Of a DNA stretch of 64,000 nucleotides, positions 18,018 through 25,991 are shown in pieces. The notes under the pieces were generated by a model that did no database searches, was not told the origin of the DNA, and saw only the letters and a program-made list of their open reading frames with translations. Both the position numbers and the translations under genes were made by a program. Position 1 is the first letter of the stretch; each line of letters begins with the position of its first letter. The stretch is from JAOAFZ01 sp964412815 (GTDB taxonomy: Bacteria > Patescibacteriota > Microgenomatia > UBA1406 > GWC2-37-13), in NCBI GenBank assembly GCA_964412815.1, contig CAYPQF010000034.1:186001-250000 (forward strand), written 5' to 3'.

Positions 18018-18971
18018 TTACTCAAGATATGCCGCTTTAAAAGTAGCGTAGTCTGTTTCATTTTTTCCCTCAAGTTGAACCATCTCTAAAGAGATTAGGT
18101 TGTCTCTATAACTCAAAGAGTTTATCTTAACTCGTTTTTCCTCTCCCTTAACAGGAATACTGGTCCAGATTCCCGGCCATCCCACGAACGCCCGATACAT
18201 ATTCCATACAATTTCTGCACTCATAAATGTGATGTTTTCTATACGTTCGATACTGTTTCGAACGTAATAATCCTGAATTACGCTTGGGAGAGCTTCAAAC
18301 GAAATTCTTTCATTGTTCATACTTTTTTGTAACAAATCCCATGAAATGTAACCGTCTTTTTTTTCTAATTGGCGGGTAAATGTTGCTTTTTGGTGATCCT
18401 GGGAATAGCACTCAATATACCTTTCTGCTTTAAAACGTACCAAGGTATCTTTTAGTATCTGGAAGGCCACTTCCGTTAATGCTACTTCTAGTTCCGGCCG
18501 AAGCGTGCTACTAGGGATATCAAAAGGCCTCTGTGAGATGACCGGTCCATGGTCCAATTCGACATCCATCTGCATGAGAGTAACCCCAGTGGAAGTATGT
18601 CCTAGTACCAGTGGATATGTAATCGGTGACGCTCCACGAAAGGCTGGAAGAACTGAAGGATGAATGTTCCAGAATCCGTGTGACGGCTTCTCCAGCTGTG
18701 ATTTTGTAATAATATTTCCGTAGGCGTACAAAATTGCCAAATCCAGCCCCTCTGTCTTCATAAACCGATTAAAGTCATGTTCAACGTCATAGGCGAGTTT
18801 TTGGGCCATAATTTTGACCGGAGAGGCGGTAAGAACTTTTTTTCTGCCAACCGGTTGATCCGGCTGAGTAATTACATGATCAATCTTTAAACCCAGTTCT
18901 TCCGCGGAAAAATGCAGTTTCTCGAGAAACGAGGCCGAGAAATAGGGAGTTCCGATGTACACAATCTTCAT
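18018..18971 (-). CDS. fmt: Methionyl-tRNA formyltransferase
   Basis: 317 aa, typical length. It formylates initiator Met-tRNA with 10-formyl-tetrahydrofolate. Residues 1-190 form the formyltransferase domain with an N-terminal IVYIGTPYFSASFLEKL, the catalytic loop WNIHPSVLPAFRGASPI holding the Asn and His, and the catalytic Asp in DVELDHGPVI. The C-terminal domain has KDGYISWDLL and IVWNMYRAFVGWPGIWT, matching the Fmt tRNA-binding domain rather than other formyltransferases. It follows 3 nt after the small lipoprotein-like gene at 18975-19508, so the two are one transcript. Early residues ITQPDQPVGRKK agree with the family. Confidence 0.93.
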   Translation of the reverse strand: MKIVYIGTPYFSASFLEKLHFSAEELGLKIDHVITQPDQPVGRKKVLTASPVKIMAQKLAYDVEHDFNRFMKTEGLDLAILYAYGNIITKSQLEKPSHGFWNIHPSVLPAFRGASPITYPLVLGHTSTGVTLMQMDVELDHGPVISQRPFDIPSSTLRPELEVALTEVAFQILKDTLVRFKAERYIECYSQDHQKATFTRQLEKKDGYISWDLLQKSMNNERISFEALPSVIQDYYVRNSIERIENITFMSAEIVWNMYRAFVGWPGIWTSIPVKGEEKRVKINSLSYRDNLISLEMVQLEGKNETDYATFKAAYLE

Positions 18972-18974
18972 ACC

Positions 18975-19508
18975 TTAGTTTATTTTAAGCGACCGGATAA
19001 AAAGTGGTAATAATCCTTCGCTAATAATAACACGAACGGAATTATTTTGCGATGCTGAGTCTATGGTAAACGCATAAAACGTTGTATTTTCCGTTGCAAG
19101 GAATGCGCCAACACTGGCAGTGATCGCTTCGTCATTCAACTCGACCTCGGCAGTTGCACCCTGTTCGTCCGCCATTACTGTCGCAAGAGATGAACGGGGA
19201 TTACACGAAACCTCGGCACCCGTTGTACTGTCGGATGTTTTAAGTACCGCCTCATCAGACGACAGATCTCCGGTGTACATCTCAGGCACCAGAAACGAAA
19301 CGCCACATTCTTCAAGGACTATTTCCTGATACGAAATGTCTTCAGTTTCTATCTCAGTGGGAGCAATCGAAGGAGAAGGAGTAATGCTTAATAATACATC
19401 TAATATTTTATTTGCTTTTTCTACTTCCTGACCATACCGGTTCCCGGCCATAAATGCACCGATGACAAGTAAAACTATAATAAACAGGAGCGGAAGCTTT
19501 CGTTTCAT
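18975..19508 (-). CDS. Membrane-anchored protein of unknown function upstream of fmt
   Basis: 177 aa. An N-terminal basic start and hydrophobic segment (KLPLLFIIVLLVIGAFMAGN, about residues 4-23) anchor it in the membrane with the rest outside. A Ser/Thr/Pro/Glu spacer (SPSIAPTEIETED) leads into a beta-rich domain of about 120 residues with two Cys (ECGVSF, VSCNPRS) that could pair. I do not recognise the family; similar short anchored domains are common in CPR genomes. A TATAGT box lies 9 nt before the ATG on the minus strand. fmt follows 3 nt after its stop. Confidence 0.65.
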   Translation of the reverse strand: MKRKLPLLFIIVLLVIGAFMAGNRYGQEVEKANKILDVLLSITPSPSIAPTEIETEDISYQEIVLEECGVSFLVPEMYTGDLSSDEAVLKTSDSTTGAEVSCNPRSSLATVMADEQGATAEVELNDEAITASVGAFLATENTTFYAFTIDSASQNNSVRVIISEGLLPLFIRSLKIN

Positions 19509-19574
19509 ATATATATACTATACCAGCATTCTGTAAGAGACGGATATAACAAGCAGCACATAGCTGCTTATCTC

Positions 19575-19604
19575 TTGACAAAACCACTGTATCTTTAGTA
19601 TAGT
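19575..19604 (+). promoter_or_regulatory. Sigma70-type promoter of the structured RNA / rho leader
   Basis: TTGACA at 19575-19580 and TATAGT at 19599-19604, separated by 18 nt. Transcription would start near 19611, about 290 nt before the rho start codon and exactly at the first strand of the RNA's closing stem. This is one of the few clear -35/-10 pairs that does not abut a start codon. Confidence 0.65.
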
Positions 19605-19606
19605 AC

Positions 19607-19779
19607 AAGGTGGATCCTTCTCAGAATGCGATTTTAATTAAACTTTTTATTGATACTATTCCCACGGGTAAGCTATACGCGATGAATCTTTGTCTTTTTA
19701 CGCGAGAGCCTAAAAGCGAGATTTCCCATACTAACAGGAATAAAAAGTCATTACAAGCATCTATAGAAGGATCTGCTTG
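19607..19779 (+). ncRNA. Structured RNA about 170 nt, 6S-like shape, upstream of rho
   Basis: No ORF is present here, but long-range pairing is strong. GATCCTTCT (19613-19621) pairs perfectly with AGAAGGATC (19765-19773), extended by AAG/CTT outside; further in, ACTTTTTATT (19642-19651) pairs perfectly with AATAAAAAGT (19739-19748). A central hairpin near 19685-19723 is closed by AATCT/AGATT with TTTTA/TAAAA inside. The whole forms one long, interrupted hairpin starting right at a good promoter. Size and shape recall 6S RNA, which mimics an open promoter and binds RNA polymerase; no primary-sequence signature proves it. A rho leader that controls rho expression is the main alternative. Confidence 0.5.
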
Positions 19780-19900
19780 GTAAAAATGTATTATAAATTT
19801 CCCTACTACGTTTTATCCACCTCTTTTATCCTAAGATGGAGCATTATTTGATTGGTAACTTCAACCTTTCTGGTATCTCATTAACAATTTTTCCCTTCAT

Positions 19901-21193
19901 ATGATCAAATCGAAAAAAGCAACTGAAAAGAAAACCGAAGAATTAGACGTTAACTCATTAATTGAACAGTACGAAGAAACTCCCATTAGTGCAGACCCTC
20001 AATTACAAGACTCTATGCAGGCAGAACCCCAGTCTCAGGATGGTGAACAGCCCATGAATGAAAAGCTGAAAGAAGATCTGAAGATGAGTTACGAAGCAAA
20101 AGGTATTTTAGATATTACTTATGGTGGATATGGCTTCCTTCGCCAGGACTATGCTATTAATCCTGATCGCGACATCTATGTCTCTACCTCACAGATTCGT
20201 CGTTTTTGGCTGCGTCGTGGAGATGAAGTAGAAGGACTTGCACGCCCGGCAAAGGAAGGGGAACGCTTTCATAGTATGCTTCTGATCAAAAAAATTAATG
20301 GTGTTGAGATTACCGAAGAAGAAAGTCGTAACCGTAAGCAGTTTGATCAGTTAACATCACTGCATCCAAACCGGCAGATCGTGCTTGAGACAAAGCCGGA
20401 TATCCTGTCAACCAGAATCACTGATCTTATCTCACCAATTGGTTTTGGTCAGCGCGCACTTATCGTCTCTCAGCCAAAAGCAGGAAAAACAACATTCCTT
20501 AAGGAAATTGCTCAGGCAATCACCACCAATTTCCCGGACGCACACTTAATGGCTATCCTTATTGGTGAACGCCCGGAAGAAGTAACAGAAATCAAGCGTT
20601 TTATTAAAGGAGAAGTTGCTGCTTCACACTTTGATGAATCACCACGACAGCAGGTTAAGGTAGCTAATCTGGCGCTTGATCGGGCACGCCGTCTGGTCGA
20701 GATGGGACGCGATGTAATTATTCTGCTCGATTCTATTACCCGTCTTGCACGTGCGTTCAACTTATCCGTACAGAACACCGGACGTTCACTTTCCGGAGGT
20801 GTAGATCCTCAGGCGCTGTTCCCAGCTAAGAAGTTTTTGGGAGCTGCTCGTAACTGTGAAGAAGGGGGAAGTCTGACGATTATCGGAACCGCTCTGGTTG
20901 GAACAGAATCACGTATGGATGATCTGATCTACGAAGAATTCAAGGGAACCGGTAACATGGAAATCCACCTGAATCGTAAATTCGCCGAACGTCGTATTTA
21001 CCCGGCAATTGATATTGAAAAGTCAGGTACCCGTCATGAAGAACTGCTCTTCGACGAAGAGACACTAAAGCGTGTTACCACTCTGCATCGTATGCTCGGA
21101 CTGATGACGCCGGAAGAACGGCTGACAGCTCTGATTGACAAACTGGCAAAGACCAAGAGCAACAAGGAGTTCCTGGAGTCATTCAATAAGTAA
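19901..21193 (+). CDS. rho: Transcription termination factor Rho
   Basis: 430 aa. A hexameric RNA-DNA helicase that ends transcription. Residues 1-65 are an acidic, Gln-rich extension. Residues 65-130 are the cold-shock-like RNA-binding domain (GYGFLRQDYAINPDRDIYVS, RRGDEVEGLARP). Residues 165-410 are the RecA-type motor: Walker A in SQPKAGKTTFLKE, catalytic Glu in IGERPEEVTEIKR, Walker B in DVIILLDSITRLARAFN, the Q-loop region RSLSGGVDPQAL and the R-loop region GTALVGTESRMDDLIYEEFKGT. The bicyclomycin-pocket region looks normal. A 290-nt leader holding a structured RNA precedes it, and a strong hairpin follows it. Confidence 0.97.
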   Translation: MIKSKKATEKKTEELDVNSLIEQYEETPISADPQLQDSMQAEPQSQDGEQPMNEKLKEDLKMSYEAKGILDITYGGYGFLRQDYAINPDRDIYVSTSQIRRFWLRRGDEVEGLARPAKEGERFHSMLLIKKINGVEITEEESRNRKQFDQLTSLHPNRQIVLETKPDILSTRITDLISPIGFGQRALIVSQPKAGKTTFLKEIAQAITTNFPDAHLMAILIGERPEEVTEIKRFIKGEVAASHFDESPRQQVKVANLALDRARRLVEMGRDVIILLDSITRLARAFNLSVQNTGRSLSGGVDPQALFPAKKFLGAARNCEEGGSLTIIGTALVGTESRMDDLIYEEFKGTGNMEIHLNRKFAERRIYPAIDIEKSGTRHEELLFDEETLKRVTTLHRMLGLMTPEERLTALIDKLAKTKSNKEFLESFNK

Positions 21194-21231
21194 TTATTCG
21201 GTTATACATACCGGCTACTGCCGGAAAAAAG

Positions 21232-21262
21232 ATACCCTGCGTAATGCCCTTACGCAGGGTAT
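21232..21262 (+). terminator. 13-bp perfect hairpin after rho, overlapping the csoR-like promoter
   Basis: ATACCCTGCGTAA (21232-21244) pairs perfectly with TTACGCAGGGTAT (21250-21262) around the loop TGCCC. No T run follows, so it is not a classic intrinsic terminator. Its right end overlaps TATACT (21260-21265), a -10 box 7 nt before the ATG at 21273. The outer TACCC/GGGTA halves resemble the C/G-tract inverted repeats bound by CsoR-family repressors, so it could be an operator as well as a transcript end. Confidence 0.6.
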
Positions 21263-21272
21263 ACTTGTATAT

Positions 21273-21503
21273 ATGGATGTACTACAAAAAAGAATCAGCC
21301 GGATTAGTGGACAACTGCGTGGCATTCAGAAGATGGTAGAGGATCAGCGTGATGGAGTTGAGATCCTGCAACAGGTAGCAGCAGTCAAAAAAGCAATTAA
21401 TGGGCTGACCAAAGAAATTGTACAGATGAATCTGGGAGACGATCTCACTGCTGAGCAACGGAAAAAACTTACCGATTTATTTGAACGGGCAATCCAATTA
21501 TAA
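21273..21503 (+). CDS. CsoR/FrmR-family (DUF156) transcriptional repressor lacking metal and thiol ligands
   Basis: 76 aa, start at the ATG of MDVLQKRISRISGQLRG. The fold signature is clear: RISGQLRGIQKMVEDQRD followed by ILQQVAAVKKAINGL and a third helix. Family members are all-helical tetramers that repress metal-efflux or formaldehyde-detoxification operons and release DNA on binding Cu(I), Ni or an electrophile through a conserved Cys near residue 28-30 and a His-x3-Cys pair in helix 2. Here the first Cys is Gly28 and the later positions read QMNLGDD, so no Cys or His remains. It must sense something else or act constitutively. The hairpin overlapping its -10 box may be its own operator. 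trxB follows 49 nt downstream. Confidence 0.8.
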   Translation: MDVLQKRISRISGQLRGIQKMVEDQRDGVEILQQVAAVKKAINGLTKEIVQMNLGDDLTAEQRKKLTDLFERAIQL

Positions 21504-21552
21504 CTCGTCTTGCAATCCCTTCGTAACTGGTCTATACTTTTGAAACTTTCCT

Positions 21553-22572
21553 ATGACAGACACAAAAAAAACCTCTAAAACCATTGAAGATGTAGTAATT
21601 ATCGGCGGTGGACCAGCCGGTCTTTCTGCTGCAATTTATAACTCGCGTGCCAATCTGAATCCGGTACTGTTTGCCGGTTCACCTCCGGGAGGACAGCTTA
21701 CATTAACCACAGAAGTTGAGAATTATCCAGGGTACAAAAGTATCATGGGACCGGAACTGATCGAAAAGATGCGGGAACAGGCACAGTCGTTTGAAACACG
21801 TATCCTGAATCAGAATGTGAAGGAAGTAGATTTTTCTGTGAGTCCGTTTGTTATTCGCCCTGCTGGTAAGGATGCCGAGGCAGTCTATACACGGACGGTT
21901 ATTATTGCAACTGGTGCAAAGGCTCTCTGGCTTGGCCTGGATTCTGAAACACGCCTGCGCGGTCGGGGAGTATCTGCTTGTGCTACCTGTGACGGCTTCT
22001 TTTTTCGTGATAAGGTAGTAGCAGTAATAGGTGGAGGTGACACCGCAATGGAAGATTCTCTTACGCTCACCAAATTTGCGAAAAAAGTATACGTGATCCA
22101 TCGTCGGGGAGAGTTTAGAGCATCAAAGATTATGCAACAGCGTGTGTTAGATCATGAAAAGATCGAAGTGATCTGGGATACCCAGGTTACAGATGTGATT
22201 GGTGAACAGAATGTGCAAAAACTGTCGCTGCAAAATTTGAAAACAAACGAAACCTCAGAACTGGAGGTAAATGGAATGTTTGTTGCTATTGGGCACAAAC
22301 CAGATACTGACATCTTTAAAAATCATATAGCACTCGACGATCATGGCTATATTCTGACCTCGGAGATGGTGGCACTTCGTGCACTGCAGGCAGGAGGCGC
22401 AGTGGCAGAACCATGGAAATCGAAAGGACTGCATTTCCCGACTATGACCTCGATTCCGGGAGTATTTGCTGCCGGTGATTGTGTAGACTTTATCTACCGT
22501 CAGGCATCAACTTCTGTCGGAAAGGGTGTAGCTGCATCCCTTGATGCAGAACGCTACCTGTCTGAGATGTAA
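21553..22572 (+). CDS. trxB: Thioredoxin reductase
   Basis: 339 aa flavoprotein that passes electrons from NADPH to thioredoxin. FAD site GGGPAGLSAAIYNSRAN near the N-terminus, the redox-active pair in ACATCDGFFF, NADPH site GGGDTAMEDSL followed by VHRRGEFRASK, and the C-terminal FAD motif AAGDCVDFIYRQ. A segment of about 25 residues (VALRALQAGGAVAEPWKSKG) between the second domain and the final FAD motif is longer than in E. coli TrxB. It lies after the CsoR-like gene and might share its message. TATACT at 21533-21538 is a possible promoter 14 nt before the ATG. Confidence 0.95.
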   Translation: MTDTKKTSKTIEDVVIIGGGPAGLSAAIYNSRANLNPVLFAGSPPGGQLTLTTEVENYPGYKSIMGPELIEKMREQAQSFETRILNQNVKEVDFSVSPFVIRPAGKDAEAVYTRTVIIATGAKALWLGLDSETRLRGRGVSACATCDGFFFRDKVVAVIGGGDTAMEDSLTLTKFAKKVYVIHRRGEFRASKIMQQRVLDHEKIEVIWDTQVTDVIGEQNVQKLSLQNLKTNETSELEVNGMFVAIGHKPDTDIFKNHIALDDHGYILTSEMVALRALQAGGAVAEPWKSKGLHFPTMTSIPGVFAAGDCVDFIYRQASTSVGKGVAASLDAERYLSEM

Positions 22573-22625
22573 CACCTCTCAGGACCATCTCATTCTTAAA
22601 ATGGTATAATATTACCTATCCTTAT

Positions 22626-23699
22626 ATGAGAGATTTATCTGAGTTTTTAGTATTTCTCCGCGTGTTTTTTATTACACGTATCCTTCATTTTGGAAAAAAT
22701 TTCGAACACTTCAAGGATATTATTGTGGCCTTTCTGATTGTGAAGCGCGGCAAGTACTCCAATTCTTTTTTGAACTCTTCATTTTTTCTCTTGATTGTCA
22801 CGGTACTCATTGGAGGGCCGATTATTGCAGAAAACAATCCGTTTATCTCTTCAATAGAACAGACTCCTGACAGCTATCAGGCAGCGGTAATCTCGTACAA
22901 TCCTGATCAGTATTCACTGGCAACAGTATTGTCTGATAAACCACGTGATAAGGTTGTTGAATATCCGGTTAAGACGGGCGACACACTGGAATCCATTGCG
23001 CAAACATTTAATGTTTCAGCAGACTCTATCCGCTGGGCAAACGATATAGATGACGACATTATCAAACCTGGAGAGAAACTGAAGATTCCACCGATTACTG
23101 GTGTTGTTCACAAAGTCGCGTCCGGTGAAAATGTGTACTCGATTGCAAAAAAATATAAAACAGACGCACAAAAAATCGTAAACTTTCCGTTCAACGAATT
23201 TGCAGATCTTGATACGTTCCAGTTAACCCCGGGGCAGGAACTGTACGTACCGGACGGGGTAGTAGAAGAAGCTCAGCCTACGTATAATACCTCACCACAA
23301 ACCGCGACGATTGCGCAGATCCAGGCAGGTTCCCAAGGAGGAGGAAGCTTTATTTGGCCTACCTCCGGGGTCATTACGCAATACCCGGTTTGGTATCACA
23401 TGGCACTTGATATTGCCAGTAATGCTCTCCCACCAATTATCGCAGCCGATTCTGGCACTGTTTCCTATGTCGGGTGTATTCAATGGGGGTATGGGTGTCA
23501 TGTAATTATTGATCATGGAAACGGATATCAGTCACTCTACGCGCATATGTCGAGTCTGAATGTTTCTGCTGGACAATCCGTGAGCCAAGGCCAGCAAATT
23601 GGTATCATGGGAAGCACCGGACGTTCGACAGGACCTCATTTACACTTTGAAATCCGCAGTGGTGGAGGACTGCTGAATCCGTTGGGCTTCTTAAATTAA
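22626..23699 (+). CDS. LysM and M23 peptidase domain protein (cell-wall endopeptidase)
   Basis: 357 aa. A hydrophobic segment near residues 50-70 (SFFLLIVTVLIGGPIIAEN) anchors or exports it. Two LysM peptidoglycan-binding domains follow (TGDTLESIAQTFNV to KPGEKLKIPP; SGENVYSIAKKYKT to TPGQELYVPD), then an M23 zinc metallopeptidase domain from about 245: YHMALDIAS carries the first His and Asp ligands, and GPHLHFEIR the last His. Such enzymes cut peptide cross-links during growth or separation, or act on other cells. Both ligand sets are intact, so it should be active. A TATAAT box (22605-22610) sits 15 nt before the ATG, and a terminator follows. Confidence 0.93.
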   Translation: MRDLSEFLVFLRVFFITRILHFGKNFEHFKDIIVAFLIVKRGKYSNSFLNSSFFLLIVTVLIGGPIIAENNPFISSIEQTPDSYQAAVISYNPDQYSLATVLSDKPRDKVVEYPVKTGDTLESIAQTFNVSADSIRWANDIDDDIIKPGEKLKIPPITGVVHKVASGENVYSIAKKYKTDAQKIVNFPFNEFADLDTFQLTPGQELYVPDGVVEEAQPTYNTSPQTATIAQIQAGSQGGGSFIWPTSGVITQYPVWYHMALDIASNALPPIIAADSGTVSYVGCIQWGYGCHVIIDHGNGYQSLYAHMSSLNVSAGQSVSQGQQIGIMGSTGRSTGPHLHFEIRSGGGLLNPLGFLN

Positions 23700-23802
23700 C
23701 GCTTCCATTGACATAATAGAAGGGGTGTATAGCAGGATTGTTTCGGACGTTTAATATTAATATACACCTGCAAATTAACCGTGTAAATCAAGAGAAGACC
23801 TC

Positions 23803-23839
23803 AAAAAAAAACCGTATCCAGTAATGGATACGGTTTTTT
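23803..23839. terminator. Bidirectional terminator between M23 peptidase and PaaX-like gene
   Basis: AACCGTATCC and GGATACGGTT form a ten-pair stem around AGTAAT, with an A run on the left and a T run on the right, so it serves both convergent genes. Confidence 0.88.
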
Positions 23840-23848
23840 TATGGTGAG

Positions 23849-24619
23849 TTATGATAATAGAATTGTTCTGATCTCTTTATAGATTTTGAAAGACTCAAAC
23901 CCAATCCAGTTTGAACCTAAAAGTTGTGGTGGTAGTCCTGGATCCATACGAAGTATGGAAACATACTCAGTAACCACTTTTTTAAGCTTTTCTGGCTTTT
24001 CTTCTTGAGAAGACAGAATATCATGCCATTTTTTAAACAACTGTCTATATTTTGTTTCCAGCTGGGTTGTGGCCCACACTTTTTCAATTAAAACACTTCT
24101 GTTTCCAAAAACATGCTCAGATTCAAACGCCTGTACATAATTCTCCTCTTCTTTGTTAGATACTAGCGCTTTTAAGTTAGGAATGATAGGATGTGGAGTA
24201 ATCCAGAATGATCTGTGCCAGGGACCTAAACCCCAACCTGAGACTTCACGACGTAAACGATCGCGCATTTCTCGTTTCTTTTCTGGAATTTCGTACGAAA
24301 GGATTCTCCACTTACCATCCCATTGATCCCGCAGGAATCGACAATAGGGGAATTCCAGGCAAAAGGCATGATATCCAAGTTCAGTTATCTGGTATATAGC
24401 CTCTTTTCCTTTCTTTCCGTCTGTAGTTTCTTCAGTTGAATCAACTTTTGCAATAAGTCCTTCTTTCACTAACGTATTTAATGTGGACTTGGTTTTTGGA
24501 TTCAGCGAGACATCAAATATTGATTGGACATCCTTACTGAATACGACAGGAGTAAATTGGAGGTCCTTCAAAAAAAATAATGCCGCTAAAATTTTCGTTC
24601 GTCTTTCTTTAATTCCCAT
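23849..24619 (-). CDS. PaaX-like transcriptional regulator with Cas2-like central domain
   Basis: 256 aa. Residues 1-95 look like a winged helix (KTKSTLNTLVKEGLIAK, YQITELGYHAF). Residues 105-200 hold the conserved PaaX signature: WDGKWRILSYEIPEKKREMRDRL then RREVSGWGLGPWHRSFWI and TPHPI. This central domain has a ferredoxin-like fold related to Cas2. PaaX of E. coli represses phenylacetate catabolism; CPR homologues occur without that pathway, and none of its genes are visible here, so the target is unknown. There is no cas1 or repeat array nearby, so it is not a CRISPR Cas2. It converges on the M23 gene and has AT-rich non-coding DNA upstream. Confidence 0.78.
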   Translation of the reverse strand: MGIKERRTKILAALFFLKDLQFTPVVFSKDVQSIFDVSLNPKTKSTLNTLVKEGLIAKVDSTEETTDGKKGKEAIYQITELGYHAFCLEFPYCRFLRDQWDGKWRILSYEIPEKKREMRDRLRREVSGWGLGPWHRSFWITPHPIIPNLKALVSNKEEENYVQAFESEHVFGNRSVLIEKVWATTQLETKYRQLFKKWHDILSSQEEKPEKLKKVVTEYVSILRMDPGLPPQLLGSNWIGFESFKIYKEIRTILLS

Positions 24620-25454
24620 ATGTAATAAATCTAACGGACAAGTTTTTTTTTGTCAATAGATATTCTCTTATTCTATACTTTGGATAATAAGTTACTAAAT
24701 ATAGTACAAAAGAAAAGTAATCGGCAATAGAATGGATAATGAGAGATAAGAGATTAAAACCATTCAGACGTACATTATCTTGACTAAAATGAATTTGTGT
24801 TGACACTGAGCCTTAAAATATGTTACTATGAAGACGAATCCGGGTGAAAATGGTTAAAAAAGCTTGAAAACAATATAACAAACGTACGTAAAATAAAAGT
24901 GCCATTGACTGTAAAAGTCTATAAAAAGTACGTTTGGATAATAATCGCTCTTTAGATTGGTAAATCAAGTTAATAGCTAATTCTACATTATATAAATCCT
25001 CCAAATAAAGCTCAAAATAGCAATATTTTAATTTATTTGCTAAAAAGTAAATAGTAGGGTTTAGCTTGTCTAGGGACCACTCCACACTAGAGATAAATAA
25101 AATGGCATTAAAATATTACGTCCATCATTTTTGAAAATATTAGCGTACTATTTGTATTTATTTATGCTTGCTTTATATACTGACGTTTAATTATAAAATC
25201 AAAGTCTTTTTGTATAAAAAATTTCCTTTTTTATAGACAAAATATCCCATAACTACGCATATATATACTATAAGAAGTTAATGTAGAATTAGATTGTTGT
25301 GATAAGATAATAAATCTGCTCTTATAATATTAAGTTTGAATAAATTAGTTTATAGGATTAAAAAATGGGAGATAATTTAAGTACTCAACTATATCATAAT
25401 AGTTATAAAATAGCTCTTGACATACTATGTTCCTATGCTCTATCATGAATAATT
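24620..25454. other. 835-nt AT-rich region without a convincing gene
   Basis: Very AT-rich with several short ORFs, the longest a 90-codon minus-strand ORF at 24813-25085 that has biased, Leu/Tyr/Phe-rich composition and no family resemblance. No RNA gene signature is visible. The right end holds a clear promoter for the recombinase-domain gene (25417-25446). The low GC and lack of genes next to a recombinase-domain gene would fit an integration or rearrangement site, but I see no direct repeats marking ends. Confidence 0.35.
25417..25446 (+). promoter_or_regulatory. Promoter of the recombinase core-binding/surface protein operon
   Basis: TTGACA (25417-25422) and TATCAT (25441-25446) with an 18-nt spacer. 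The -10 box ends 8 nt before the ATG at 25455, so the message is probably leaderless. Confidence 0.6.
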
Positions 25455-25991
25455 ATGGATAAAGGGTATAATGTGGCATATTTAGAAGCCCTATTTAAGG
25501 ATTATCTTCTTGCGGAGAATGTTTCAAAGATAACCGCTAAGAATTATATTTGTGATATTCGTCATTATTTACACTGGATGCTCTTTAATCTAAGCAATAA
25601 CGGCCTCTTTTCTGATGTCATTGAAGGAGATGATATTACGTTTTTAGATTGTTTTATCAGTCTTTCCAGTAGTGAGAGTATTGAGCGCTATCTAGAGTAT
25701 TTAAAAAATAATCAAACTCCAGTTCGGTCCATTAACCGAAAGCTGTCTTCGTTACGTAAGTTTCATAAATTTTGTGTTGTCAGATCAATCCTATCTGAAG
25801 ATCCAACTTATAATATTTGCAATATAGTGGAATGCAAGAACGATGCTGAACTTAAGCAAGTTTCAGAGAGAGTAGAAAGCCAACCTCATCATACCATAAG
25901 ATTAAAAATGGATCTTCAGAAAAGGCTAAACCAGGAAGATGTCTCACTATGTCTATCAGTATTAGATGAAATGTTGCAGACCTATGAATAA
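25455..25991 (+). CDS. Stand-alone recombinase core-binding (SAM-like) domain protein without catalytic domain
   Basis: 178 aa. Residues 5-115 match the N-terminal core-binding domain of XerC/XerD-type tyrosine recombinases: ALFKDYLLAENVSKITAKNYICDIRHYLHWM, then SIERYLEYLKNN, and NRKLSSLRKFHKFCV, ending in DPTYNI, where the catalytic domain would usually begin. That domain (Arg-Lys-His-x-x-Arg-His-Tyr) is absent; the last 60 residues are an unrelated helical tail and the next gene overlaps the stop. It could bind a recombination-type DNA site without cutting it, serving as a regulator or adaptor. Translational overlap with the surface protein gene downstream suggests one functional unit. No full recombinase is in the window. 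Confidence 0.75.
   Translation: MDKGYNVAYLEALFKDYLLAENVSKITAKNYICDIRHYLHWMLFNLSNNGLFSDVIEGDDITFLDCFISLSSSESIERYLEYLKNNQTPVRSINRKLSSLRKFHKFCVVRSILSEDPTYNICNIVECKNDAELKQVSERVESQPHHTIRLKMDLQKRLNQEDVSLCLSVLDEMLQTYE

Noticed and set aside
24813..25085. 90-codon minus-strand ORF
   Set aside because: Biased AT-driven composition, no promoter or ribosome-binding signal near its start, no family resemblance.
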